From: Nitrospinaceae bacterium
GTDB taxonomy: Bacteria; Nitrospinota; Nitrospinia; Nitrospinales; VA-1
Length of the DNA: 64,000 nucleotides
Reading direction: 5' to 3'
Assembly: GCA_029261595.1 (NCBI GenBank)
Contig: JAJDAZ010000012.1
Location: 16,588 to 80,587 of the forward strand
The stretch's first letter is position 1. Every line of letters begins with the position of its first letter. The notes under the pieces are model-generated. The model made no database searches and was not told where the DNA came from. It was given only the letters and a program-made list of their open reading frames with translations. Positions 38,649 through 48,521 of the stretch are shown piece after piece. The position numbers were made by a program, and so were the translations under genes.

Positions 38649-39496
38649 GTCAAGAGGAGCTGTTGGAAAAATTTGTGCGAGGATTCTTAGGGATTTTATC
38701 TCTGCTGGCGATCTCTCTATTACTGTTGATCCTGGGCGCCGTATTTTGGCAGGGAGCTCCCGCCATTGACTGGGAATTTTTGACCCAGGCGTCATCGGAT
38801 TTTGGCGCCTCGGGTGGCATTTTATATCAAACCGCAGGCACTTTAATTTTAATGACCGGAGCGGTGGCGGTCGCTTTGCCGGTGGCTTTGGGGACGGCGT
38901 TGTTTCAGACGGAATATTTAAAGTCAGACCGGCTCAAAAAGATTTCCCGCAATCTGTTTTACTCTTTGAATGGCATGCCGACGATTCTTTTCGGACTGGT
39001 GGGCTATATGGTGTTCGGAGTGTATCTGGAGGCGGGGGTGTCCTGGCTGACCGGCACGTTGATTTTAGCCGTGATGATCCTGCCCACATTGCAGGTGAGT
39101 TTTCAGCAAGCGGTGGAAGCGCTTCCGGAAAAGTACCGGGACGCGGGGATGGCCCTGGGTTTGAGCCCGGTCGCTATGACCTGTTCCATCATCATTCCTC
39201 AGAGCCTGTTTGGCATCATTACGGGAGTGTTGTTGGGATTGGCGCGGGCGGCGGGAGAAACCGCCGCCATCATGTTCACCGCCACGACGTTTTCAGGGGT
39301 CTTGCTTCCCAGGACCTGGACCGATCCGGTTCCCACCCTGCAGACGCATATCCTTGTGCTGGCACAGGAAGCCCTGAACCCAAAAGCGGTGGCCCAAGCC
39401 TGGGGAGCCGGACTGGTGCTGTTGAGTTTGACATTTATATTGATAGCGGGAGCGCTTTTTTGTCGAAGCAGAATGCGTATGGAGTCGGAACGATGA
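38645..39496 (+). CDS. pstA: Phosphate ABC transporter permease PstA
   Basis: About six membrane segments; the cytoplasmic coupling loop is ALGLSPVAMTCSIIIPQSLF. The ATG at 38645 overlaps the pstC stop in ATGA. The 3' end overlaps pstB the same way. 283 residues fits PstA, the partner of PstC in the membrane channel. Confidence 0.93.
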   Translation: MSQEELLEKFVRGFLGILSLLAISLLLLILGAVFWQGAPAIDWEFLTQASSDFGASGGILYQTAGTLILMTGAVAVALPVALGTALFQTEYLKSDRLKKISRNLFYSLNGMPTILFGLVGYMVFGVYLEAGVSWLTGTLILAVMILPTLQVSFQQAVEALPEKYRDAGMALGLSPVAMTCSIIIPQSLFGIITGVLLGLARAAGETAAIMFTATTFSGVLLPRTWTDPVPTLQTHILVLAQEALNPKAVAQAWGAGLVLLSLTFILIAGALFCRSRMRMESER

Positions 39497-40275
39497 ACAA
39501 AATTTCTCCACTAGCGGCCATGGAAATGCAGGGAGCCAGTATTTCCTATAACGGCAAACCCGTGCTTGAGGGTCTGGACTTTCTGATTTCCGAGAAAAAA
39601 GTGACCGGGATCGTCGGCCCTTCCGGTTCCGGTAAATCCACGCTTTTGCGCACCCTTTGCCGGATGAACGATCGGGTTCCCGGATTTCACGTCCAGGGCC
39701 GGATTCGAGTGGGCGGCAAGGACATTTACGAAAAGGGCATGGATGTTTACCATTTGCGGCGAAAAGTCGGGATGGTGTTTCAATCGCCCTGCGTGTTTCC
39801 CAAAAGTATTTTCGAGAATGTTGTTTTTGCCTTGAAGCGTCTGCGTCCGCATCTTAAAAATGAATTTGCGCACATTGCCGAACAGGCTTTCCGGGAAGTA
39901 TTCTTATGGGAAGAAGTCAAAGACCGTTTACACAAACCCGCTTCCATCCTGTCTCTCGGTCAACAACAACGGTTGGCGATCGCCCGGTCCCTGGTCATTC
40001 AGCCCGAAATCCTGTTGATGGACGAACCCACCTCCTCCCTCGACCCGGAATCCTCTGAGGCTATCGAAGAGTTGATCGCGGAACTGAAAACCCGGCACAC
40101 CATTGCCCTGGTGACCCACAATCTCTCCCAGGCCAAACGGGTGGCGGATGATTTGATTTTCCTGCGCCAGGGAAGAATCTGGGAATCGGGACCCACCGCC
40201 CGCATGTTTGAAAACCCATCCCGCCCGGAAACCCGTGATTATCTTATTCGCAGAACGGACTTGGAATTTGCCTGA
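39493..40275 (+). CDS. pstB: Phosphate ABC transporter ATP-binding protein PstB
   Basis: Walker A is GPSGSGKST near residue 41, Walker B LLMDEPTSSLDP near residue 180, with the switch histidine in ALVTHNLSQA. The ABC signature reads LSLGQQQR rather than LSGGQQQR: the first signature glycine is replaced by leucine. PstB usually keeps LSGGQ, so this may lower activity, or be tolerated. The ATG at 39493 forms an ATGA overlap with pstA. No phoU or phoBR follows. Confidence 0.92.
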   Translation: MNKISPLAAMEMQGASISYNGKPVLEGLDFLISEKKVTGIVGPSGSGKSTLLRTLCRMNDRVPGFHVQGRIRVGGKDIYEKGMDVYHLRRKVGMVFQSPCVFPKSIFENVVFALKRLRPHLKNEFAHIAEQAFREVFLWEEVKDRLHKPASILSLGQQQRLAIARSLVIQPEILLMDEPTSSLDPESSEAIEELIAELKTRHTIALVTHNLSQAKRVADDLIFLRQGRIWESGPTARMFENPSRPETRDYLIRRTDLEFA

Positions 40276-40352
40276 ACCGAAAAATCCTCCCCTTTAATTC
40301 CTCAGCGCAAACATTTATACTTGTAGAAATCACCCCTTCTTCGGCAAGTGCT

Positions 40353-41930
40353 TTGAAACACAAGAATGTAAAGAAACACAAGGTTTCCAGTTCCTCCCAA
40401 TCGAGGTATGTGTCCCTGGCGTCGTTGGGCGACGAACTGCGTAAGAAGAACCCGGACATGATGAAGAAGGTGGAGGCCCTGCACGGGACGAAATCGTCTT
40501 TCACTCAAATCATGGAAGCGATTTATGACCTGCTTCCTTATCCCTGGGATGATTTGGAAATCTTTGAGCAAGGCGGGGAGCAGATTTTTGCGGGCCATTT
40601 TTCCGAGGCGATTGAAACCTTCCAAACGCTTTTACAGCAATTTCCCGACTGTTATCCGGCCTGCCATCTCATGGGAGTGGCTCATGGCTGTTTGCAAAAT
40701 TATAAAGAGGAAATTGAGTGTTATCGCAGGGCGGTAAAAATCCGCCCCGATTATCCCCAGGTTTATTTCGATCTCGCCATTTCCTATTGGTTGCAGGGAA
40801 AAGAAAAAAAGGCTTTTTCCGAATTTAAACGGGGAATCCCTCTGGCCCCGGATTTTGCGACTGCGGACTTCTGGTTGCATTTCACCATCGAAAGATTGGG
40901 ACGAGGCAAAACAACCGGTAAAGCCAACCAGAATGGAGACGAGGAATCCTGGAAAGCGATCGCTCATGGGTGCTGTCTATTGGGCGTGGGCTACCTGGAG
41001 CATGGGCTCCACATCGCGGCCCGCCATGCTTTTAAAAAAGCGGTCCATCTTCTGCCGGAATTTGCGGAAGCTCAATATCAGCTGGGCTCCATTCATATCA
41101 AAAGGCTGCGCAACCCCAAACGCGCCGAAAAATATCTGGACCGGGCGGAACAGCTATTCGTGACCCAGGGAGATTTACAGAGGGCGATTCTGGCGCATCA
41201 ACTCTGCCGACCCGAGGAAAAGGTTGCCGATAACGTGAGGGCGGCGGAGGATTGGCTGAAGGAAGGCTTGCGGCTCCAGCATTTGGAAAAATATCAGGGC
41301 GCTATAGACGCTTACAAAATGGCGATCAAGTACCAGCCCAATTTTGTGGACGCTTTTTATAATCTGGGGATCGCTTACGGGAGTCTGGAAGACTCGGGGG
41401 TGGAGTTGATTCATAAAGCCATCTGGGCATTCAAACAGGTCATAAAAATCAAGCCGGATTTTGTTTACGCCTATTCCGCGCTGGGCGCATCTTATATCAA
41501 GCAGGGGGATTATGGCGAGGCACTGGCGACACTCACCGCCGCGTTGCGACTGGAACAAAAAGAATCAAATGTCTATTATTACCTTGGGATGGTGTCCCGA
41601 TTGACGGAAAATAACGAAGGCGCGGTGGAGTATTTGCAAGAAGCCGTTGCTCTCAATGCGGATTCGGTGCAATCAAAATTTTATCTGGGACTGACCCTGA
41701 TGGAGTTGGAAAGATATCCAGAAGCGTGTGAAGTTTTCCAGGATGTAGTGCACACCAAACCCGACTTCGCGGAAGTGCATTTCATGTTGGGAAATTTATA
41801 CATGGAGAAGATAGGCGACACCGACAGGGCCGTCGCCCATCTTAAAAAGGCCGAGAAGCTCTTTATCAAGCTGGATGACAACCTCCGCCTGTCCCACGTT
41901 CGCCAAATATTAGCCCACGAGGGTGTTTGA
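40353..41930 (+). CDS. TPR-repeat protein
   Basis: Ten or so tetratricopeptide repeats occupy residues about 75-520, for example QIFAGHFSEAIETFQTLLQQF, then KEEIECYRRAVKIRPDYPQV, then EYLQEAVALNADSVQSKFYL. No signal peptide or membrane segment is present. The frame begins with TTG at 40353; no ATG lies near. The first 50 residues are basic and disordered. Probably a protein-binding scaffold; partner unknown. It is followed immediately by another repeat-type gene. Confidence 0.8.
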   Translation: MKHKNVKKHKVSSSSQSRYVSLASLGDELRKKNPDMMKKVEALHGTKSSFTQIMEAIYDLLPYPWDDLEIFEQGGEQIFAGHFSEAIETFQTLLQQFPDCYPACHLMGVAHGCLQNYKEEIECYRRAVKIRPDYPQVYFDLAISYWLQGKEKKAFSEFKRGIPLAPDFATADFWLHFTIERLGRGKTTGKANQNGDEESWKAIAHGCCLLGVGYLEHGLHIAARHAFKKAVHLLPEFAEAQYQLGSIHIKRLRNPKRAEKYLDRAEQLFVTQGDLQRAILAHQLCRPEEKVADNVRAAEDWLKEGLRLQHLEKYQGAIDAYKMAIKYQPNFVDAFYNLGIAYGSLEDSGVELIHKAIWAFKQVIKIKPDFVYAYSALGASYIKQGDYGEALATLTAALRLEQKESNVYYYLGMVSRLTENNEGAVEYLQEAVALNADSVQSKFYLGLTLMELERYPEACEVFQDVVHTKPDFAEVHFMLGNLYMEKIGDTDRAVAHLKKAEKLFIKLDDNLRLSHVRQILAHEGV

Positions 41931-41974
41931 TCTTCAGGGTTTATTTAGGAATTTTTTTTGACCAGGGAAAAACC

Positions 41975-43258
41975 ATGCGAAAAAGTCGGTCGTCAATATT
42001 TATATGCATCGTAAAGCGAAGCCTGGTGGTGGGATTATTATTGATATTATGCGCCGGGGGATCGACCGCCCAAAATTTTTCTGAACCCTTAAACCCGGAA
42101 AGCATGTCGGCCAATGAGATCATTCAACAGGCGCTGACGGATGCGTTGTATTACGAATTTGATAAATGGTTTGCAGTATTTGAAAAAGCCATTCGCCGGT
42201 TGGAGGATTCCCCAAAATCCATGGAAAACCGGATTGAACTGATGAAGTACAATTTTTATTACTCCGGTCTTTTAGGGGAGCTGTGTCACACCCTGGCATT
42301 CACCAGCAGTTATAAAATAGAAGACATCGCCGACCGGTTCATTCAGTACAGTAGCCGCGCCAAGGAACTCGCCAAGGAAATTCTGAACACCCCCGATTTG
42401 ACCATCTCCCAGCAAGCCCAGGCCAATTTATATCTGGGTGGGGCCGAGGGTTATATCGGCATCTTCGAATACGGCGAGGGGCATCTACTCAAAGCGCTGG
42501 TCAACGGATTCCAGGCGGACACGCATTTGGAAAAAGCACTGGAGCTCGACCCCCATCAGATAGACGCCCATTTTGGCTTGGGGATTTATCGTTACGGCAA
42601 CAGCCGTCTTGGAGGATTTGGAAATTTCATCATGCAGGGAGGGCGTGATTTGCGCCAGGTGGGGCTCGACCACATTGAACGCGCCATTCGGGACGAGGCC
42701 CCTTCCAAGCCGCTGGCGCTGAAAACCCTGGCCTGGTTTTATATTTCCGAGCAATTCAATCCGAAAAATTCCGATATCCCTGCGGGAAAATCGTTGTCGG
42801 CCTCCTTGTCACGGTCCAAAGCCCTGGAATTTATGGAGGCGCTGGAGGCGGATTATTTCAGGAATCCGCCCTACCCAAACTTCACCGGCAACAAAGAACT
42901 CGCCATGATGCAGGCCCTGCAATATGTTCTGGATGGCGATTACCTATCCGCCAAAACTAAATTCGAGAAAGTCCTTGCGGTCGCCCATGACCTTAAAAAA
43001 AACCGGGGGTTTGCCATCAATCCGCAATTGACCGATTCGGTCAAGGCGGGAATCCAATTTTGCGACCTCATGTTACTGCGCCCGGAAAAAAACGATGATA
43101 CCGGTCGTCGCTCCGCTTGCCTGAAGGTGAACGATCAGTTGAAATTTTTAAAAAGCGGCGGGGCCATGGTGGAGTATGACTCCAAAAAAATCCGCAGTGA
43201 ACTGCATGGCATTTTTGCCGGCAAGCTCGATGGATTGTCCCGCGATATGAACTGCTGA
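41975..43258 (+). CDS. Secreted TPR-like protein
   Basis: The ATG at 41975 has AGGGA 7 bases upstream and opens a signal peptide (about residues 1-33, ending GGSTAQ). The mature protein is helical with TPR-like units, for example LEKALELDPHQIDAHFGLGI near residue 190. No catalytic motif was seen. It overlaps the previous gene's stop if the upstream frame is used, but the signal peptide makes the later start more likely. Function unknown; the same type of protein occurs in several places in this window. Confidence 0.75.
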   Translation: MRKSRSSIFICIVKRSLVVGLLLILCAGGSTAQNFSEPLNPESMSANEIIQQALTDALYYEFDKWFAVFEKAIRRLEDSPKSMENRIELMKYNFYYSGLLGELCHTLAFTSSYKIEDIADRFIQYSSRAKELAKEILNTPDLTISQQAQANLYLGGAEGYIGIFEYGEGHLLKALVNGFQADTHLEKALELDPHQIDAHFGLGIYRYGNSRLGGFGNFIMQGGRDLRQVGLDHIERAIRDEAPSKPLALKTLAWFYISEQFNPKNSDIPAGKSLSASLSRSKALEFMEALEADYFRNPPYPNFTGNKELAMMQALQYVLDGDYLSAKTKFEKVLAVAHDLKKNRGFAINPQLTDSVKAGIQFCDLMLLRPEKNDDTGRRSACLKVNDQLKFLKSGGAMVEYDSKKIRSELHGIFAGKLDGLSRDMNC

Positions 43259-43383
43259 CCTGTGGTGCCGCTGGATTAGATACTAACGTTCGATAAACTT
43301 ACGGCTGGCTAACTCTCCTTTCGGCCAGAGATTTCATCCTGAAATTATCCTTCCATTAAAGTTGGGTTAGCGCCAATAATCCT

Positions 43384-43413
43384 CCCCGCGTACCGGGGCC
43401 TGAAATTTTTTTT
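43384..43413 (+). terminator. Rho-independent terminator
   Basis: CCCCG pairs with CGGGG around CGTAC, followed after CCTGAAA by eight T. It ends the transcript of the secreted TPR protein gene. The stretch 43259-43383 holds nothing else recognisable. Confidence 0.65.
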
Positions 43414-43490
43414 CTAAAAATGTAAGGAATCTCCGGATTCCCCGACCCTGCATTATTACTTGCCAAACCACCTGAAAAATAAGGAGAACC

Positions 43491-44024
43491 ATGTTTAGAA
43501 TCGATTCCATAGCGGAAGCTGAGGCGGAGGGTGGTGTTAAAAAAGTTTACGATGAATTGAAAGATTCCATGGGCATGGTGCCTAATGTGTTCAAGGTCCT
43601 CAGCCTTTGGCCGGAGGGATTGGAGTCCTATGTGACGATGATTAAGGGAACGATGTTCGCCGACACCAAACTCTCCCGCGCTTTAAAAGAGATGATCGCG
43701 TCCACCGTTTCAAGAATCAATCAATGCGATTATTGTTTGGGCCACCACAAAAACTTTATGAGCCAATTTGGGATTTCCTCCACAGTAGCAGAACAGGTGG
43801 TGGACGATCCGCAATCAGCGGATATTTCCGCCGCCGAAAAGAAGTTATTGGCGTATGTGGAAAAAGTTACCCTTCATGCTTACAAGGTCACGGACGCGGA
43901 CGTGGAAGGTTTGAAAGAAATCGGCTGGTCGCATGAAGAAATTCTGGAGGCGACGCTGGTCACCTCCTTATTCAATGCCATCAACCGCTTTGCCGATGCC
44001 TTAGGTGTTCAGCCGGAAGCCTGA
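43491..44024 (+). CDS. AhpD-like (carboxymuconolactone decarboxylase family) peroxidase-related protein
   Basis: The family motif is present at residues 78-90: RINQCDYCLGHH, a CXXC with the following histidine. It belongs to the peroxidase-related branch (about 180 residues) that reduces peroxides with thiols. The AAGGAG before the ATG is strong. It stands just before a DUF3179 gene, from which it is separated by 41 bases; a functional link is not established. Confidence 0.85.
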   Translation: MFRIDSIAEAEAEGGVKKVYDELKDSMGMVPNVFKVLSLWPEGLESYVTMIKGTMFADTKLSRALKEMIASTVSRINQCDYCLGHHKNFMSQFGISSTVAEQVVDDPQSADISAAEKKLLAYVEKVTLHAYKVTDADVEGLKEIGWSHEEILEATLVTSLFNAINRFADALGVQPEA

Positions 44025-44065
44025 TTCCGTTTCCCGGTGAAGGAACCCGGAAGAAAGAAAATATA

Positions 44066-45001
44066 ATGTTTCGCTGGAGTGAAAAAAAAACCTTGTTCCT
44101 AAGGATTGTTCTCGCCGCTGGGGCGTTGGTCTTGCTTTCAGGGTTTGATACTTCCAGGCACAGCATTCCCGTGGATGAAATTTTTGCGGGCGGGCCGCCC
44201 AAGGATGGAATTCCCGCCTTGAGTCAACCCAAATTCGTGGCGGTAAAACAGGCTGATAATTTTATGAAGGACGAGGATCGTGTGTTGGGAGTGGCTAGAA
44301 ACGGTCGGGCCAAAGCCTATCCCATCAAAATTCTCAACTGGCATGAAATCGTCAATGACACCATCGGCAAGCAGGCGGTGGTGGTGACCTTCTGCCCCTT
44401 GTGCGGCACGGGGATGGTGTTCGACGGAAAAATAAATGGAAGGAATTTGACCTTCGGAGTTTCCGGTTTGCTTTATCAGAGCGATATGTTGTTGTACGAT
44501 CGTAAGACAGACAGCCTGTGGTCTCAAATCAAGGGAAAAGCGGTGACCGGCCCGCTGATGGGCGCGCGTTTAAAACTGCTTTCGTCCACCCAAACCACTT
44601 GGAGGGAGTGGAAGAAAACACATCCCGAAACCCTCGTTCTTTCCCAGAACACAGGTTACAGCAGAGATTATGACCGGGACCCCTACATGGGTTACTACAC
44701 CAGTTCCCGGTTGATGTTTGGCGTGAAGAATAGAAACCAGGCCTATCATCCCAAGGAGCGGGTCCTGGGGCTGGAATTAGGCGGCAAGTTCAAGGCCTAT
44801 CCTTTTTCCGAGCTGGCGAAAGCAAAACAACCGGTGACGGATAAATTGAACGGCGCTACCGTGACAGTAATTTTCGATGAGCCGTCGCAAACGGCGGTGA
44901 TCCGGGACAGTCAAGGGCAAGAGCTTCCGTCCGTGGTCGGTTTTTGGTTCGCCTGGTTTGCGTTTCACCCGGAAACCAAGATCTTCAAGGTCACGCAATA
45001 A
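44066..45001 (+). CDS. DUF3179 family secreted protein
   Basis: An N-terminal hydrophobic segment (about residues 8-27) is a signal peptide or anchor. The rest matches DUF3179: AKAYPIKILNWHEIVND, FCPLCGTGMVF near residue 108 (a CxxC), and GYSRDYDRDPYMGYY. The family function is unknown; conserved Cys, His and Asp residues suggest metal binding. 311 residues fits. It follows the AhpD-like gene and may share its transcript. Confidence 0.88.
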   Translation: MFRWSEKKTLFLRIVLAAGALVLLSGFDTSRHSIPVDEIFAGGPPKDGIPALSQPKFVAVKQADNFMKDEDRVLGVARNGRAKAYPIKILNWHEIVNDTIGKQAVVVTFCPLCGTGMVFDGKINGRNLTFGVSGLLYQSDMLLYDRKTDSLWSQIKGKAVTGPLMGARLKLLSSTQTTWREWKKTHPETLVLSQNTGYSRDYDRDPYMGYYTSSRLMFGVKNRNQAYHPKERVLGLELGGKFKAYPFSELAKAKQPVTDKLNGATVTVIFDEPSQTAVIRDSQGQELPSVVGFWFAWFAFHPETKIFKVTQ

Positions 45002-45283
45002 CCTTTCAGGGCAAGCTTTCGCGAGGGTCCTGGATAGAAAATGTTATATTTCTGAGAGTTTGGGTATCAAGGAAAACACTTCATAATCCGCACCTTCATC
45101 ATCTTGATCCCTCACTAAATCATCCCCCGTCTGCCTGATTGCCTCCATAAATTTACATCCAGGTAAACCGAGCTTGTTTACTATAGGGATATTATTTATT
45201 GCATACAACCGCAAGGGGGACGATACTGGTTCAGTGAAAATTTGTTAGCGGAACAAACGATTTTTCATTTTAAGGAAGAGTCA

Positions 45284-45337
45284 ATGGTTGCTATCGGGAA
45301 ACAACCGCCCACCATAGGGTCAGGGAGCAAATTATGA
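45284..45337 (+). CDS. Possible 17-residue leader peptide upstream of gnd
   Basis: ATG at 45284 is preceded by AAGGAAGAG and encodes MVAIGKQPPTIGSGSKL, ending at a TGA that overlaps the gnd ATG (ATGA). The good ribosome binding site and the overlap suggest translational coupling with the gnd-zwf-pgl operon. It contains a Pro-Pro pair, a weak stall motif. Short length means it could be chance. Confidence 0.45.
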   Translation: MVAIGKQPPTIGSGSKL

Positions 45338-46230
45338 AAATTGGTTTTGTAGGGCTGGGAAAAATGGGAGCCAATATGGTGGAACGCCTGCTTCGTGGCG
45401 GCCATGAGATCGTCGCCTACGACCGGTCTGCGGACAATGTGGACGCGATCGTGGAGAAAGGCGGCATCGGTTCAAAATCCCTGGCCGAGCTTATTGAAAA
45501 ACTTCCCCAACGTAAAATCGTGTGGTTGATGGTTCCCGAAGGCAAACCGGTGGAGGATAGCATTGCCGATTTGACGCCTCTTTTGAAAGACGGGGGCATC
45601 ATCATCGACGGCGGCAATTCCAACTGGAGGCAAACCCAAGAGCGCGCTAAAGAGCTTGAATCCCAGGGCATTGATTACCTCGATTGCGGAACCAGCGGCG
45701 GCGTGTGGGGGCTGGAAAACGGTTACTGTTTGATGTCGGGAGGAAAAGCGTCCGCCTGCAAGGAGGTCGAACCGGTGTTCAAGACCCTGGCTCCCCCGGA
45801 GGGTTATTTGTACTGTGGGCCATCGGGAGCCGGCCATTTCGTCAAAATGGTTCACAACGGAATCGAGTACGGAATGATGCAGGCGTATGCGGAAGGCTTC
45901 GAAATCATGGAGAAGTCACCCTTTGACCTGGATATTCTGGGCATCAGCAAAGTTTGGCAACACGGAAGCGTGGTGCGGTCATGGTTACTGGAGCTTGTGG
46001 AACTCGCGTTTGCCGACGATCCCAAACTTTCTGAAATTAAAAGTTATGTGCAGGACAGCGGCGAAGGGCGCTGGACGGTTCAGGCGGCAATGGATTTCGA
46101 TGTTCCCGCTCCGGTCATCACCATGTCCCTTTTGGCGCGGTTTCAATCGCGCCAGCCGGACTCCTTCTCCATGAAAGTTCTCGCGGCGTTGCGCAACCAG
46201 TTTGGCGGCCATGCGATCAAAAGGAAATAA
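45334..46230 (+). CDS. gnd: 6-phosphogluconate dehydrogenase, decarboxylating (short, probably NAD-type)
   Basis: GFVGLGKMGANMVERLLRGGH is the nucleotide-binding motif (cut to GLGKMGANM). DGGNSNWRQT and SGGVWGLENGYCLMSGG and then FVKMVHNGIEYGMMQ mark the catalytic core, with the catalytic lysine in VKMVHN. At 298 residues it belongs to the short GndA-like branch, often NAD-dependent. It decarboxylates 6-phosphogluconate. It is the first enzyme gene of gnd-zwf-pgl, and a potential leader peptide overlaps its start. Confidence 0.93.
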   Translation: MKIGFVGLGKMGANMVERLLRGGHEIVAYDRSADNVDAIVEKGGIGSKSLAELIEKLPQRKIVWLMVPEGKPVEDSIADLTPLLKDGGIIIDGGNSNWRQTQERAKELESQGIDYLDCGTSGGVWGLENGYCLMSGGKASACKEVEPVFKTLAPPEGYLYCGPSGAGHFVKMVHNGIEYGMMQAYAEGFEIMEKSPFDLDILGISKVWQHGSVVRSWLLELVELAFADDPKLSEIKSYVQDSGEGRWTVQAAMDFDVPAPVITMSLLARFQSRQPDSFSMKVLAALRNQFGGHAIKRK

Positions 46231-46231
46231 A

Positions 46232-47773
46232 ATGGAAAAACCGGATAATTGCATATTGGTCATTTTTGGCGCGTCTGGGGATTTGAGCAAGCGCAAGCTG
46301 ATTCCGTCCCTGTTCGATTTGTATCGCCAAAATTTTCTGCCGGACAAATTTTCCGTGCTGGGGGTGGGTCGGTCCAAACTTGCCGACAGCAAATTCCGCG
46401 ATCGAATGATGCAAAGCGTGGAGGAATACATTGAGAGCGAAGAGCCGGTGGATAAGGACCAACTGCAGGCGTTCCTCAAAAAATTTCATTATATTTCCAT
46501 GGACCCATCCAACGATGAGGATTTTGTCAAATTGAAATCCAAGCTGGAGACCCTGGATACGCGCTATAAAATCGGCGGAAATTATATTTATTATCTTGCC
46601 GTTCCTCCCAGCACCTATCAACCCATCATTCAAAATCTCGGCTCGCAGGGGTTGCAAAAGGAAAATTCATCGACGTCCGGTTGGAAGCGTTTGATCATTG
46701 AAAAACCATTTGGGTATGATCTGGAATCAGCTTTGGAACTGATGAAAGCCATGAAAAAGGTTTTCAGCGAACCGCAGATTTATCGCATCGACCATTACCT
46801 GGGAAAAGAAACGGTCCAGAATATTCTGATTTTCCGGTTCGCCAACGGTATTTACGAGCCCTTGTGGAACCGCAATTATATCCACCATGTTGAAATCACC
46901 GCCGCCGAAAGCATCGGCGTGGATGACCGTGGGCAGTATTATGACGGCGCCGGGGCTTTAAGGGATATGGTGCAAAACCATTTGATGCAGATCCTGGGTG
47001 TGGTCGCCATGGAGTCGCCTTCCTCCTTTGACTCGACGGCGGTGCGCAACGAAACCGTCAAAGTGTTTCAGTCGCTCCGGGAAATCCCGCACGAGGACGT
47101 GAGTAAATTCGCCGTGCGCGGTCAGTACACGACTTCGGTGATCGAAAAGGAAATCATCCCCGGTTACCGCGAAGAAACGAATGTGGCCGAGGGTTCGCGG
47201 ACGGAAACCTTTGCCGCGCTCAAAGTATTTATCGACAACTGGCGCTGGGGCGGCGTTCCATTCTACATCCGCGCCGGCAAGCGATTGCCCACCCGCGTGA
47301 CGGAAGTGGCGATCCATTTCAAACCCACCCCGCATTTTTTGTTCGCCCAGGGAGGCCAGGAAACCGACGGTCTCAACCAGCTCATCATCCGCATTCAGCC
47401 GAATGAAGGGTTTGCCCTGAAGTTTGGCTTGAAAGTCCCCGGCCAGGGTTTCAAGGTGCAAAACGTCAGCATGGACTTTCATTATTCCGGGCTTTCCAAC
47501 ACCCGCGTCGCGTCCGCCTACGAGCGTTTACTGCTGGACTGTATGCTGGGCGACCCGACACTCTATGCCAGGGGCGATGCGGTGGAGGCCTGCTGGAAAT
47601 TTGTCGATCCCATTTTGCAGGAATGGAAAAACAATCCCGACCTCAAAGTCTATGGCTATCCGGCGGGAACCTGGGGACCCGGCGAAGCCAATCAGTTGTT
47701 TCAGGAACATGGGATCGAGTGGCGCTACCCTTGCAAAAACCTGGTCGATGACGGCGCAGTCTGTGAGCTCTAA
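46232..47773 (+). CDS. zwf: Glucose-6-phosphate 1-dehydrogenase
   Basis: The N-terminal motif FGASGDLSKRKL binds NADP, and RIDHYLGKETVQNI carries the catalytic His and substrate Lys. 513 residues fits. The ATG at 46232 begins one base after the gnd stop; the frame is open a little upstream but inside gnd. It makes 6-phosphogluconolactone, the substrate of the next gene's product. Confidence 0.96.
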   Translation: MEKPDNCILVIFGASGDLSKRKLIPSLFDLYRQNFLPDKFSVLGVGRSKLADSKFRDRMMQSVEEYIESEEPVDKDQLQAFLKKFHYISMDPSNDEDFVKLKSKLETLDTRYKIGGNYIYYLAVPPSTYQPIIQNLGSQGLQKENSSTSGWKRLIIEKPFGYDLESALELMKAMKKVFSEPQIYRIDHYLGKETVQNILIFRFANGIYEPLWNRNYIHHVEITAAESIGVDDRGQYYDGAGALRDMVQNHLMQILGVVAMESPSSFDSTAVRNETVKVFQSLREIPHEDVSKFAVRGQYTTSVIEKEIIPGYREETNVAEGSRTETFAALKVFIDNWRWGGVPFYIRAGKRLPTRVTEVAIHFKPTPHFLFAQGGQETDGLNQLIIRIQPNEGFALKFGLKVPGQGFKVQNVSMDFHYSGLSNTRVASAYERLLLDCMLGDPTLYARGDAVEACWKFVDPILQEWKNNPDLKVYGYPAGTWGPGEANQLFQEHGIEWRYPCKNLVDDGAVCEL

Positions 47774-48517
47774 TTGATTGCCGAGATAAAAATTCATCCT
47801 CAACCCGAAGCGCTGGCCGAAGCCCTTGCCCTCGAATTACAAAAGGCGTCAAAACAGGCTTGTGATACGGGGCGGACGTTCAACCTGGTTCTGGCGGGTG
47901 GGAGCACACCCCGTGCCGTGTATCAGGTTTTGGCCCGACCGGCGTTTGAAAAATCCATCCCCTGGAAGTGCGTTCATTTTTTCTGGGGAGACGAACGGTG
48001 TGTGCCTCCCGACCATGCAGACAGCAATTATCACATGGCCCGGGAAACCTTATTAGACCCCCTCGCCATTTCCGCAGAAAATATTCACCGCATTCGCGGG
48101 GAAAACGATCCCCAAGTCGAGGCCGCCCGATACGCCGAAGAGATAAAAAATAATTTAAAACCGCAATCGTCCCAACTCCCTCGGTTTGACTGGATTTTAT
48201 TGGGACTGGGAGCCGATGGCCACACCGCTTCCTTATTTCCCGGAGGCGAACCCATTGTAGAACCTTCGGGATGTTGCGCCGTTGCCATCCAACCGCAAAG
48301 CGGGCAAAAACGCATCACCCTCACCTCCAGAGTGTTGAATTCTGCAAAGCGCGTGTCCTTCATTGTCACCGGCAAGAGTAAGGCGCAAGTGGTCGCAGAA
48401 ATTCTGAATGAATTACCAGAAAGCCAAAACTATCCCGCCGCCCACGTGCATCCAGAGCAGGGAACGCTCGAATGGTTTCTGGATGCAGATGCCGCTGAAC
48501 AGCTGAAAAAAACTTAG
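47774..48517 (+). CDS. pgl: 6-phosphogluconolactonase
   Basis: GDERCVPPDHADSNYHMARE and LGLGADGHTASLFPGG are signatures of the DevB/SOL-type lactonase. It starts with TTG immediately after the zwf stop; no ATG is near. 247 residues fits. It hydrolyses the lactone between Zwf and Gnd, completing the oxidative branch in this operon. Confidence 0.93.
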   Translation: MIAEIKIHPQPEALAEALALELQKASKQACDTGRTFNLVLAGGSTPRAVYQVLARPAFEKSIPWKCVHFFWGDERCVPPDHADSNYHMARETLLDPLAISAENIHRIRGENDPQVEAARYAEEIKNNLKPQSSQLPRFDWILLGLGADGHTASLFPGGEPIVEPSGCCAVAIQPQSGQKRITLTSRVLNSAKRVSFIVTGKSKAQVVAEILNELPESQNYPAAHVHPEQGTLEWFLDADAAEQLKKT

Positions 48518-48521
48518 TGAA

